Source: Cutibacterium avidum ATCC 25577 (lineage in GTDB: Bacteria > Actinomycetota > Actinomycetes > Propionibacteriales > Propionibacteriaceae). Taken from it: DNA of 61,099 nucleotides. The translations under genes and the position numbers were made by a program. The notes under the pieces were generated by a model. That model made no database searches. It was not told the origin of the DNA and saw nothing but the letters and a program-made list of their open reading frames with translations. The DNA lies in the NCBI RefSeq assembly GCF_000227295.1, contig NZ_JH165054.1:1-61099 (forward strand), given 5' to 3'. Below are positions 9,084 to 16,859 of the stretch, piece by piece (position 1 is the stretch's first letter; every line of letters starts with the position of its first letter).

Positions 9084-9290
9084 TCAGCGACCGGGGTGGC
9101 CAGCGAGCAGCTTCTTGACCTTGGCGGCCTCGCCCTTGGGCAGCACGGTCTCGCCGGTCAGACGGCGAGTGACGCGCGAAGACTTGTGCTCGTTCAGGTG
9201 GCGCTTGCCGGCCTTGCGAGCGGTGACCTTGCCCGAGCCGGTCACCTTGAAACGCTTTTTCGTCCCGGAGTGGCTCTTCATCTTGGGCAT
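9084..9290 (-). CDS. rpmI: Ribosomal protein L35
   Basis: Small basic 50S protein of 68 residues beginning [20 protein letters not shown], a classic L35 start. A longer open frame exists upstream, but ATG at 9290 with GGAGCC before it gives the family length. It lies between infC and rplT, the usual order. Confidence 0.96.
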   Translation of the reverse strand: MPKMKSHSGTKKRFKVTGSGKVTARKAGKRHLNEHKSSRVTRRLTGETVLPKGEAAKVKKLLAGHPGR

Positions 9291-9390
9291 GGATGGCTCC
9301 ATTCGTTCATGTGTGTCGTCCCGCGAACCGGAGGGAAGGTCCCGGGCTGGCTCACCGGCGAAGACCGGATCACCTGGTTCTGAGCAGTGC

Positions 9391-10077
9391 TCAGAGGTCG
9401 ATGTCGGGGTCCATGTTGTCGGCGGGACCCTTCTTCTTCTTTTTCTTGGCGGTGCCGGCAGCAGCTCGCTGAGCAGCCTCGTAAGCCTTGTCGGCCTCAG
9501 CGGCCTCGGCGCGCTCAGCGGCTCGACGGTCACGCTCAGCCTTCTGATCCGCCTTAGCCTCGTTCTTCTTACGAGTCGGGGCGAGGATCATGAGCATGTT
9601 GCGGCCCTCCTGCTTGGGAGGGGATTCGACGGTCGCGTACTCAGTCAGATCGTCAGCAAGACGACGCAGCAGGTTGACGCCGAGCTCCGGACGGGACTGC
9701 TCACGGCCACGGAACATGATCGTGATCTTGACCTTGTCACCGGCCTTGAGGAACCGCAGGACATGGCCCTTCTTGGTCTCGTAGTCATGGTCGTCAATCT
9801 TGGGACGAAGCTTCATCTCCTTGATGATGGAGTTTGCCTGGTTGCGTCGCGACTCCCGGGCCTTCTGGGCCGCCTCGTACTTGAACTTGCCGTAGTCCAT
9901 GAGCTTGACGACAGGGGGCCGGGCTTGCGGAGCCACCTCGACCAGGTCGAGGTCCTGCTCGCGGGCGAGTTGCAGGGCCTGCTCGACCCTGACGATTCCG
10001 ACCTGTTCGCCATTGGGGCCGACCAGGCGCACCTCGGGAACGCGGATCCGCTCGTTGATGCGGGGTTCAGTACTGAT
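9391..10077 (-). CDS. infC: Translation initiation factor IF-3, apparent ATC start
   Basis: IF-3 binds the 30S subunit and checks the initiator tRNA and start codon. The N domain begins [20 protein letters not shown]; the C domain contains [18 protein letters not shown]. There is an extra lysine-rich C-terminal tail. The frame holds no ATG, GTG or TTG before the GTG at 10032, which would remove the conserved ERI region. An ATC codon at 10077 is preceded by GGGAGG 5 bases away. Rare AUU/AUC starts are known for infC and let IF-3 repress its own translation. The product is then 228 residues. Confidence 0.95.
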   Translation of the reverse strand: MSTEPRINERIRVPEVRLVGPNGEQVGIVRVEQALQLAREQDLDLVEVAPQARPPVVKLMDYGKFKYEAAQKARESRRNQANSIIKEMKLRPKIDDHDYETKKGHVLRFLKAGDKVKITIMFRGREQSRPELGVNLLRRLADDLTEYATVESPPKQEGRNMLMILAPTRKKNEAKADQKAERDRRAAERAEAAEADKAYEAAQRAAAGTAKKKKKKGPADNMDPDIDL

Positions 10078-10145
10078 GGGGTCCTCCCGGATGTCTGTTC
10101 ACTATGGGGACGTGTCTACGCCTCCGCGATCCGGGTACAAGAAAA

Positions 10146-10169
10146 GGCCCTCGCGGACATGCGAAGGCC
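10146..10169 (-). terminator. Leader terminator (attenuator) upstream of infC
   Basis: On the minus strand GGCCTTCGC pairs with GCGAGGGCC (one G-T pair) across a 6-base loop and is followed by TTTTCTTG. It lies 69 bases before the infC start, inside the 326-base gap between infC and the sseB-like gene (10078-10403). A terminator placed here, behind the putative infC promoter, suggests premature termination control of infC-rpmI-rplT. Confidence 0.6.
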
Positions 10170-10318
10170 TGACTCGTACTGGTGCATGAACACCTCAACG
10201 AACCCCTGGGATGGAACCCTGAGGCTCGTTGTTGACAACCCGGCGAACGGAATCCGCCCAGGTGGGGAGGTCAGGCCCCCTCTTCCACGTGACCAGTTCT
10301 GCACTGATCGCTCTGAAG

Positions 10319-10348
10319 ATGCTACGGCATCAGGCGTAGACACCACAA
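10319..10348 (-). promoter_or_regulatory. Candidate promoter of the infC operon
   Basis: On the minus strand TTGTGG (10343-10348) and TAGCAT (10319-10324) are 18 bases apart. Transcription from here would give a leader of roughly 230 bases containing the attenuator-like hairpin. Confidence 0.4.
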
Positions 10349-10403
10349 ATCGGGAGGGAAGGAACCATCTTCCAAAGCAACTCCAGACACCAAGACCCCT
10401 GCG

Positions 10404-10877
10404 TCAGGAGGGGTCCTCCCTGCGCACCCAACCCCAGCCGTCCGCGAACTTCACGAGTTTTCCGCCGTGTTCAATCGGGCCGAGGACATCTGGCCCCAGG
10501 ACGAGTGGAGCCGGACCCGCGACGTCGATGAGAAGGGCATCAGCCTGGACCTCGGTGACCGTGGCGGCCAGATCCGGTAATGGGCCGGGAACCGGTCGAG
10601 CTCGGGAGTCCCATGCCGTCAGGGAGTCGATACCGGTGAAGGCCAGCAGGGCAGTACTCCCCTGCCCATTGGTGAGTTTGACCGCGCCGATCTCACCGAC
10701 CTCGTCCGTCATGACTGGCATGAAGAGACGAACTCCCGCGCACAAGGTGGAGATCGCCTCGAGGTAGGCGTTGCGATACGTGTCGGGATCGTCGGTCAAG
10801 CAGGCGGCGAGGGCAGCGCGCACCCGGGGATCGGCGTCCCCCCTGTCGCCACCGGTGGGAGATAGTGGAGCAGACAC
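10404..10877 (-). CDS. SseB-family protein
   Basis: A 157-residue soluble protein resembling the SseB N-terminal domain family of actinobacteria (FMPVMTDEVGEIG, STALLAFTGIDSLTAWD). Function is unknown. The GTG at 10877 begins VSAPLSPTGG; the open frame further upstream is arginine- and histidine-rich and unlike the family. It is commonly found beside infC in actinobacteria. It is divergent from the membrane protein at 10981. Confidence 0.75.
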   Translation of the reverse strand: MSAPLSPTGGDRGDADPRVRAALAACLTDDPDTYRNAYLEAISTLCAGVRLFMPVMTDEVGEIGAVKLTNGQGSTALLAFTGIDSLTAWDSRARPVPGPLPDLAATVTEVQADALLIDVAGPAPLVLGPDVLGPIEHGGKLVKFADGWGWVRREDPS

Positions 10878-10980
10878 CTGCCGAACACTAGCTGACCGCC
10901 ATGACACGCTTGCCTGCCGACCATGCCCGTGGCCATGGCCACGACGCACAAATGTCACCACCGTGTGGAACAGTTGAGGC

Positions 10981-11580
10981 ATGAGCGAAACGACCGTCGT
11001 TGCCGTCGTCACCATTCTCCTGGTTGTCCTTCCGCTGTTGTGGGCCCTGTCCGGGTGGCTCTCGCGCCGCTCCTCCCGGGCCCTGTTGCGCGGATTGGGT
11101 CTGGCCCTCATCCCGACCGGCCTGGTCCTGACCGGACTGATGCGTCTGCTGGTCCGAGCGATCCGCCTCATCGTGGACTGGTTCGCCGGTACTGCCATGA
11201 CGACAGCTATCTGGATCGGCGTCATCGTCATCGCCATTGGCCTGGTGACCTGGTTCGTCGCCGGTTTCATGTCCCCGGTTGACCGCGAAACCGGACGTCA
11301 GCGTCGTCAAGGCCACGCCGCGCGCAAGCAGGCCCGAACCAAGAATGCATCCCCGGAATCCGCATCCCCTCAGAATGCTTCCCGGAGAACGACCCCGGTG
11401 ACGAGTTCTCGAACCGTCGATGCCCCGAAGACGCCGGCCACTGCCCCGGTTCGGAGCTCGCCTTCCAGCTCCTCCAGGCCAGCTTCCAGCTCCAACAAGG
11501 CGGCCCCCAATATCTCGGCCGCCGAGAAGGACGAGGACGCCGAGCTTGAGGCCATCCTGCGCAAGCGCGGGATCGAGTGA
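10981..11580 (+). CDS. Hypothetical membrane protein
   Basis: A 199-residue protein I do not recognise. Three hydrophobic segments can be seen: about residues 5-25, 38-62 and 73-95. They are followed by a long basic, serine-, proline- and alanine-rich tail that is probably cytoplasmic and disordered, ending in an acidic stretch (AAEKDEDAELEAILRKRGIE). It lies divergent from the sseB-like gene and is followed by a strong terminator. Confidence 0.75.
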   Translation: MSETTVVAVVTILLVVLPLLWALSGWLSRRSSRALLRGLGLALIPTGLVLTGLMRLLVRAIRLIVDWFAGTAMTTAIWIGVIVIAIGLVTWFVAGFMSPVDRETGRQRRQGHAARKQARTKNASPESASPQNASRRTTPVTSSRTVDAPKTPATAPVRSSPSSSSRPASSSNKAAPNISAAEKDEDAELEAILRKRGIE

Positions 11581-11601
11581 TCATTCCCCGAGACACACAG
11601 C

Positions 11602-11637
11602 AATGCCGTGGAATCCATCATTTGGGCCCACGGCATT
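11602..11637. terminator. Terminator between the membrane-protein gene and hisG
   Basis: AATGCCGTGG and CCACGGCATT form a 10-bp perfect stem with a 16-base loop, followed by TTT on the plus strand. It lies between convergent genes and may serve both. Confidence 0.7.
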
Positions 11638-11668
11638 TTTCAGTGACGGTGGAAAGTCACCGTGGCGA

Positions 11669-12523
11669 TCACAGTCGGCAGGCGGACAACTCCGTCGACA
11701 GGATGGCACGAGCGCCAGCGTCCCACAGTTCGTCCATGAGCCCTTGCACGGCCTCACGGGGAACCATGGCGCGCACGGCATACCAGCCATTCTTCGCCAG
11801 CGGCGAGACGGTGGGGGCTTCCAGGCCAGGGGTCAGCTCGGTGACGGCGCCGAGAGCCTCGGCCGGCACGTCGTAGTCAACCATGACGTAGCCACGGGCC
11901 ACCTGGACACCATCAATGCGTCGCATGAAGTGGTCGAAGGTCGTGCCACCGGTGAAGTCCCGCCGCTGGATGAGCACGGCTTCGGACTCCAGGATGACGT
12001 CTCCGAAGACCTCAAGACCAGCCTTGCGCAGGGTGGTTCCGGTCTCGACGACATCAGCGATGGCGTCAGCCACCCCGAGTCGGATCGAGGACTCGACGGC
12101 ACCGTCCAAGTGGATGAGGTGAGCGTCGATACCGCGCGTGGTCAGGAAGGATCCGAGCAGGCCCGGGTATGACGTCGCGATGCGCTTACCGGCCAGACCC
12201 TCCACGGTGTTCTCAGGACCTTTGGGCGCCGCGAAACGGAACCGGGAGCGACCAAAACCGAGACCCTTGATCTCAGCAGCATCAGCACCGGAATCCAGCA
12301 GCAGGTCGCGGCCGGTGATACCGATGTCAAGGGTCCCCTCACCGACGTACACCGCGATGTCACGCGGCCGCAGGTAGAAGAACTCCACCCCGTTGGCCTC
12401 GTCGACCAAGGTGAGGTCCTTACGATCGGAACGTTGACGGTAACCGGCCTCAGTCAACAGGGAGGACGTGGCTTCCGACAGGGCACCCTTGTTCGGTACT
12501 GCTACGCGCAGCAGGTCTGACAT
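11669..12523 (-). CDS. hisG: ATP phosphoribosyltransferase, long form
   Basis: First step of histidine synthesis, joining ATP and PRPP; feedback-inhibited by histidine. At 284 residues it is the long form with a C-terminal ACT-like regulatory domain, which does not need HisZ. It begins MSDLLRVAVPNKGALSEATS; the PRPP-site region is DAIADVVETGTTLRKAGL. GAGGAG precedes ATG at 12523. It follows hisE with a 71-base gap. The other his genes are not in this window. Confidence 0.95.
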   Translation of the reverse strand: MSDLLRVAVPNKGALSEATSSLLTEAGYRQRSDRKDLTLVDEANGVEFFYLRPRDIAVYVGEGTLDIGITGRDLLLDSGADAAEIKGLGFGRSRFRFAAPKGPENTVEGLAGKRIATSYPGLLGSFLTTRGIDAHLIHLDGAVESSIRLGVADAIADVVETGTTLRKAGLEVFGDVILESEAVLIQRRDFTGGTTFDHFMRRIDGVQVARGYVMVDYDVPAEALGAVTELTPGLEAPTVSPLAKNGWYAVRAMVPREAVQGLMDELWDAGARAILSTELSACRL

Positions 12524-12594
12524 GAACTCTCCTCGGGAGATTGAGAAATCGGGGAAATGACGATACTGGCCAGGCACAACCCGACCGGGGGAAT

Positions 12595-12861
12595 TCACAG
12601 ATGCTCGTAGACGTCGTCGAGGGTCAGGCCCTGCTTGATCATCATGACCTGCAGGTGATAAATCTCCTGGCTGATTTCCTCGGCCAGCCTCTCGTTGCCC
12701 TCGTACTCGGCGGCCATCCAGACCTCGGAGGCTTCCTCCACGATCTTCTTGCCGATGGCATGCACTCCGCGGTCAAGCTCCTCGACGGTTCCCGACCCTA
12801 CAGGGCGGGTCTGTGCCTTGGTGGACAGCTCGGCGAAGAGTTCCTCGAATGTCTTGTTCAC
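12595..12861 (-). CDS. hisE: Phosphoribosyl-ATP pyrophosphatase
   Basis: Second step of histidine synthesis, hydrolysing phosphoribosyl-ATP to phosphoribosyl-AMP. The 88-residue all-alpha MazG-like protein contains [19 protein letters not shown] and [18 protein letters not shown], holding the acidic metal ligands. A separate HisE plus HisG pair is the usual actinobacterial arrangement. Confidence 0.95.
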   Translation of the reverse strand: MNKTFEELFAELSTKAQTRPVGSGTVEELDRGVHAIGKKIVEEASEVWMAAEYEGNERLAEEISQEIYHLQVMMIKQGLTLDDVYEHL

Positions 12862-12945
12862 AGTGGCCAGGCTACCGACCGCGGTGGCATGACCAAGCCT
12901 GGGACCACGTGACGGACCATGCAGGGTACCGGGCCGGGCATCCGA

Positions 12946-13611
12946 TCAGGTCGCAGTCTCTCCTGCGTGCTGAGCTCGCCACCACGTCAGGAAGCCGTAG
13001 AGGCAGAAGGCTCCGTAAAAGACATACATCAGGGCACTCGGGTAGTACTGTGCGGTCGCCAGCAACGGAACGCCAACGATGTCCACGGCGATCCACACGA
13101 ACCAGAACTCATTCCAGCCGCGTGCCATCCCCCACGTGGCAAGGATCGATCCGGTGAGGATCCAGGAATCCGACAATGGGCCCCAAGAACCGAGGGCCTT
13201 GAGAACGAAGTAGAAGACGATGAGCATGACGAGAGCGGCTGTCAGGCTGAGGATGCGTTCCCGACGAGTGGCCCACCTGGGATGGACGGCCACCTGAGAG
13301 GCGCCATTGTTGCGTCGGGTGGCAGCCCACACCACCCAGCCATAGGCGCTGGTCGCGAGGAAGAAGATCTGGCGGCCAGCCTGACCCCACAGGTTGAGGT
13401 CCTGAGGAGTGTGGAACACCCCGCCCAGGAAGACGGTGAACAGGATGACGTTCCCGACGATGCCGACCGGCCAGGCCCAGACCCGACGACGGGCACCGCC
13501 GAGTGCTGATGCCAGTCCAAACAGGTTCCCGATGACCTCGCGCCACAGAATCGGCTTGCCCAGGCCCACATCGAGTTGAGCATTGAGCAGAGACGTGAGG
13601 ACATTGGACAC
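12946..13611 (-). CDS. pnuC: Nicotinamide riboside transporter PnuC
   Basis: Membrane facilitator for nicotinamide riboside uptake into NAD salvage. The 221-residue protein has about seven hydrophobic segments and PnuC features (WAWPVGIVGNVILF, AYGWVVW, ILATWGMARGWNEFWFVW). GTG at 13611 is chosen because GGAAAGG lies just upstream. A perfect hairpin at 13624-13645 abuts that binding site. Confidence 0.9.
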   Translation of the reverse strand: MSNVLTSLLNAQLDVGLGKPILWREVIGNLFGLASALGGARRRVWAWPVGIVGNVILFTVFLGGVFHTPQDLNLWGQAGRQIFFLATSAYGWVVWAATRRNNGASQVAVHPRWATRRERILSLTAALVMLIVFYFVLKALGSWGPLSDSWILTGSILATWGMARGWNEFWFVWIAVDIVGVPLLATAQYYPSALMYVFYGAFCLYGFLTWWRAQHAGETAT

Positions 13612-13623
13612 AGTTACACCTTT

Positions 13624-13645
13624 CCGACCACCGGAGGGTGGTCGG
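13624..13645 (-). other. Perfect 9-bp hairpin abutting the pnuC ribosome binding site
   Basis: CCGACCACC and GGTGGTCGG enclose a 4-base loop. On the minus strand the stem ends within GGAAAGG, the pnuC ribosome binding site. It may end the upstream transcript or affect pnuC translation. Confidence 0.45.
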
Positions 13646-13683
13646 CTCATTCTCGCAGATGATCCCAGGTAGCCTTCACCCCA

Positions 13684-14484
13684 TCACATGGGTGGCCACG
13701 GCAGGGCCGGACGCAGTCCGCTCGGCCCCGGGAATGCACCAAACTCGAGGAGGTCTGCGGCTCGTTGCCGTAACGCCTCGACCTCGGCCACGTTGATGAA
13801 CTCATCGAAGATGTCATCAGGCACAGCGACAACCTGGTCGAGCATCATCTCCTCGACCGGTTCCAGGGGTTGACCTGCCCATCCCCACAACACCGTGCGC
13901 AACTTGGGCGCAGTGTGAAAGGCCAGGCCATTGTCCACCGCCCAGACATGGGCCGTCCCGTCCAGGTCCGGATCGGGGCCGAGCAGGATGTGACCGCCCT
14001 TGCGGTCGGCGTTGTTGGCGACGGTGTCGAAGAGGGCCAGAGCACGCAGAGCAGGATGCGGAGAGTGGGCGAGCCCGATCTCGTGGTCGTCCTCGTCGAT
14101 CCCCAGCAGGAATCCGCGCCAGTGTCCCGGGAGACGTTCGGTGGTGTCTGCCACCACCAACGGATTCTCCAGATCGTCGTCAATCCATCGCTGCATCGAA
14201 CCGGCCCCCCGTGGGCCGTCCTCGATGAAGACGGTCAACGGCACCAGCGCAATACCCATGAGCTGGGACAGCAGGTAGGACGCAACCTCACGTCTGGCAA
14301 GGGTCCCGGCAGGGAAATCATGGAGACGTCGCTCGCGAGCAACCGGTTTGTACACCCACAACCGGTCGTCCGCATCGCGCACCAGGAGAGCGCCATTACT
14401 GGAATCGGGCAGGGCACCATCGATCCGCCATGGAGATCGGGGCCGAGGTGCGTGTGGCAGGTCCCAGGGGTTCGTCGAACTCAC
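13684..14484 (-). CDS. SCO1664-family protein, PI3/4-kinase-like fold
   Basis: A 266-residue cytoplasmic protein of the actinobacterial family TIGR03843, distantly related to phosphatidylinositol-kinase and HipA-type folds. Visible features are LLVRDADDRLWVYKPVARE (nucleotide-lysine strand), DTVANNADRKGGHILLG (catalytic-loop-like) and VWAVDNGLAFH (metal-aspartate-like). GTG at 14484 overlaps the DUF3090 stop by 4 bases. It is the last gene of a conserved trio with DUF3090 and the MSMEG_4193-type phosphatase. No substrate is known. Confidence 0.85.
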   Translation of the reverse strand: MSSTNPWDLPHAPRPRSPWRIDGALPDSSNGALLVRDADDRLWVYKPVARERRLHDFPAGTLARREVASYLLSQLMGIALVPLTVFIEDGPRGAGSMQRWIDDDLENPLVVADTTERLPGHWRGFLLGIDEDDHEIGLAHSPHPALRALALFDTVANNADRKGGHILLGPDPDLDGTAHVWAVDNGLAFHTAPKLRTVLWGWAGQPLEPVEEMMLDQVVAVPDDIFDEFINVAEVEALRQRAADLLEFGAFPGPSGLRPALPWPPM

Positions 14485-15062
14485 CACACCAGCGGCCTGC
14501 GATAGCCATTTGACCGGGGACACAGGTGGCCCCCTGCCGAAAGGATTTGCTGGGAACAGTACGGACAGTATTGGCGTCCCGACGCCACAATGACATTGCA
14601 CCGAGCGACGAATTGGCGAGCCTGGGAGGTCGTCATGAGGATTTCGAGGGAATCTGGTGCCGCCTCCGGAAGTGTGGTCAACAGCATCGCGGGGTCGTTG
14701 ATCATCAACTCGTCATCGCTGACGGCATACATCTCGATCTCGATGCGCTTGCTCGGGTCGTCGAAGGCCATCGCCATGGTGCCAACCGTGAATTCCCCAT
14801 CAAGGGGTGCGTCCAGCGGGGCGAGGTCATCAGGGGCCTCGATGGCCGGTGGGACAAGGACGTCGGCGGCATGGGCGGCCAAGCCGTCCAGAATCCTGTC
14901 CATCTGAAGCGCAAGCTGGCTGATCTGAGCCTTCTCGCATTGCACCGTCACCAAGCGAGAGCCTTCCCGAACCTGAAGGTGGAAGACCCGTGCACCCGGG
15001 CGACCAAGGGTGCCGACCACGACCCGATCAGGCCGTTCGAATCGGAAGGTGCGACGAGTCAT
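14481..15062 (-). CDS. DUF3090 family protein
   Basis: A 193-residue actinobacterial protein of unknown function (TIGR03847). It begins MTRRTFRFERPDRVVVGTLG and ends in a zinc-ribbon-like element, CPYC, followed by GHLCPRSNGYRR. It is the middle gene of the conserved trio. The homologous trio in mycobacteria lies near mshC, but no mycothiol gene is in this window. Confidence 0.9.
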   Translation of the reverse strand: MTRRTFRFERPDRVVVGTLGRPGARVFHLQVREGSRLVTVQCEKAQISQLALQMDRILDGLAAHAADVLVPPAIEAPDDLAPLDAPLDGEFTVGTMAMAFDDPSKRIEIEMYAVSDDELMINDPAMLLTTLPEAAPDSLEILMTTSQARQFVARCNVIVASGRQYCPYCSQQILSAGGHLCPRSNGYRRPLVW

Positions 15063-15115
15063 GTCTCCACCCTAGCCACTCGGCCCCCTCCGACACGCAC
15101 AGGCTGGGCCCCGTC

Positions 15116-15769
15116 TCACTGGGTGTCACCGCCGAGATGGCGGCCCGCGCTCGATCCTGCGCCCAGAGGTTTGTCAGGGCGCCAATTGAGGGTTTGGAGA
15201 CGCCACGTCGTACCGTCCCGGACGAGTACCGTCATGCTGGCCGGGCTGATGACCAGGGATTGGAAGAGCCGATGTGGCAGGCCCACCAGGTCGGCGACGA
15301 TGGCGCGCAACGGATCGCCGTGACTGACCACAACTGCCTCGCCATCCCGCACCTCGTCAGCGATTCTGCGGGCTGCCTTAGCCGTGCGCAGGAACATGTC
15401 AGTCATGGTTTCGCCGCCGGGGAAGGCAGCCGCGGGCGGATTGTCGACCACCGTGTGCCATTCCGGCTCGCTGCTGAGACTCGACAAGGATCGTCCCGCC
15501 CACGCTCCATAATCGCACTCGGCGATGGCGTCGTTCACGCGTATCGGGCAGGTCCACCCCGCGCCTTCGGTGATGATTGCGGCTGTTTGCCGTGCTCGGG
15601 TAACGGGGGAAGTGACGACGAGGTCAGGTTCCACATCTGTCAGTTGAGATGCCAGGGCCTTTGCGTCACGAGTACCGACCTCGTCGAGGGGATGGTTCGA
15701 GCGACCAGCGAGGATTCCCTTCGCATTGGCCTCAGTACGCCCGTGTCGAATGAGCAGAAGTCGCGCCAT
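15116..15769 (-). CDS. Histidine phosphatase, MSMEG_4193 family
   Basis: A phosphoglycerate-mutase-like phosphatase of 217 residues. LLIRHGRTEAN holds the phospho-accepting histidine; VVVSHGDPLRAIVADLVG holds the second catalytic histidine. ATG at 15769 gives the family N terminus MARLLLIRHG. Substrate unknown. First gene of the trio. Confidence 0.92.
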   Translation of the reverse strand: MARLLLIRHGRTEANAKGILAGRSNHPLDEVGTRDAKALASQLTDVEPDLVVTSPVTRARQTAAIITEGAGWTCPIRVNDAIAECDYGAWAGRSLSSLSSEPEWHTVVDNPPAAAFPGGETMTDMFLRTAKAARRIADEVRDGEAVVVSHGDPLRAIVADLVGLPHRLFQSLVISPASMTVLVRDGTTWRLQTLNWRPDKPLGAGSSAGRHLGGDTQ

Positions 15770-15863
15770 GGCGTCACTGTATTGCGCCCCAGTCCTGGCA
15801 CCTTGCCTCAAGGCCGGCTTGAGGGTGCTCCGTTAGGGTGATCTGAACGAGGAGGACGCACAC

Positions 15864-16835
15864 ATGCGCTTGAGAACCGTCGGGGCTAGCGGCCTCAAGG
15901 TGTCTGCCATTGGTCTGGGTTCCCTGACCTGGGGCGGCCAGACCGACGCTCGTGAGGCTCGCTCCATGGTGCGCCGTTTCGTCGATGCCGGTGGAAATCT
16001 GGTCGATACCGCCCCCGCATACGGTGGTGGCTTCGCCGAACAGCTCATCGGGAAGCTCATTCACACTGACATCAGCCGAGATGATCTCGTCATCGCCACG
16101 AAGGCTGGGTTCGTCGTCGAGGGGAAGAAACGGGTTGTCGACACCTCGCGAACCGCTCTGTTGCGCGACCTGGAGGGATCTCTGCGTCGCCTCCACACCG
16201 ACCACGTCGACCTGTGGCAGGTGCATGCCTGGGGAGATGCCCCCGTCGAGGAGACCTGCGCTGCCCTCGACCATGCTGTGCATTCAGGTATGGCCCGCTA
16301 TGTCGGCGTGTCCAACTTCGTCGGTTGGCAGGCGGCAACGGCGGCCACGTGGCAGCGGACGACCGGAACGCGAACTCCGCTGGTGAGCAATCAGGTCGAG
16401 TACTCCCTGTTGGCTCGTCGCGCCGAAATCGAGGTCGTTCCCTCTGCCCAATATCACGGCATGGGACTGTTGGCGTGGTCGTCCTTGGGACGTGGCGTGC
16501 TGGCTGGCCGTTACCGCAACGGTACGCCCAAGGATTCTCGTGGCGGTTCTGACCGTCTCTCCTGGTTCGTGCAGCCCTATCTGACGCCCAAGTCCCAAGC
16601 TGTCGTCAATGCCATCTCGAAGGCGGCCGACGGACTAGGAGCGACAGCTGCACAGATGGCTCTGGCATGGGTGCGTGACGCCCCCGTGGTGTCATCAGCC
16701 CTCGTCGGACCACGAACGACGACACAGCTCGAGGAACTGCTCGGCGTCGACGACGTCGTGCTGCCCCCGGAGATCACCTCGGCCCTCGACGACATCACGG
16801 GCGGGCCGAACCTGGCCCGTTCCGAGGAGTCCTGA
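15864..16835 (+). CDS. Aldo/keto reductase
   Basis: NADPH-dependent oxidoreductase with a TIM-barrel fold, 323 residues. Catalytic elements: DTAPAYGGG (Asp and Tyr), VIATKAGF (Lys), DLWQVHAW (His). GAGGAGG lies 9 bases upstream of ATG. It is transcribed alone, divergent from the phosphatase and convergent with citrate synthase. The substrate cannot be inferred. Confidence 0.92.
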   Translation: MRLRTVGASGLKVSAIGLGSLTWGGQTDAREARSMVRRFVDAGGNLVDTAPAYGGGFAEQLIGKLIHTDISRDDLVIATKAGFVVEGKKRVVDTSRTALLRDLEGSLRRLHTDHVDLWQVHAWGDAPVEETCAALDHAVHSGMARYVGVSNFVGWQAATAATWQRTTGTRTPLVSNQVEYSLLARRAEIEVVPSAQYHGMGLLAWSSLGRGVLAGRYRNGTPKDSRGGSDRLSWFVQPYLTPKSQAVVNAISKAADGLGATAAQMALAWVRDAPVVSSALVGPRTTTQLEELLGVDDVVLPPEITSALDDITGGPNLARSEES

Positions 16836-16859
16836 GGGGTCGTCGCACCGCGCCTGATC

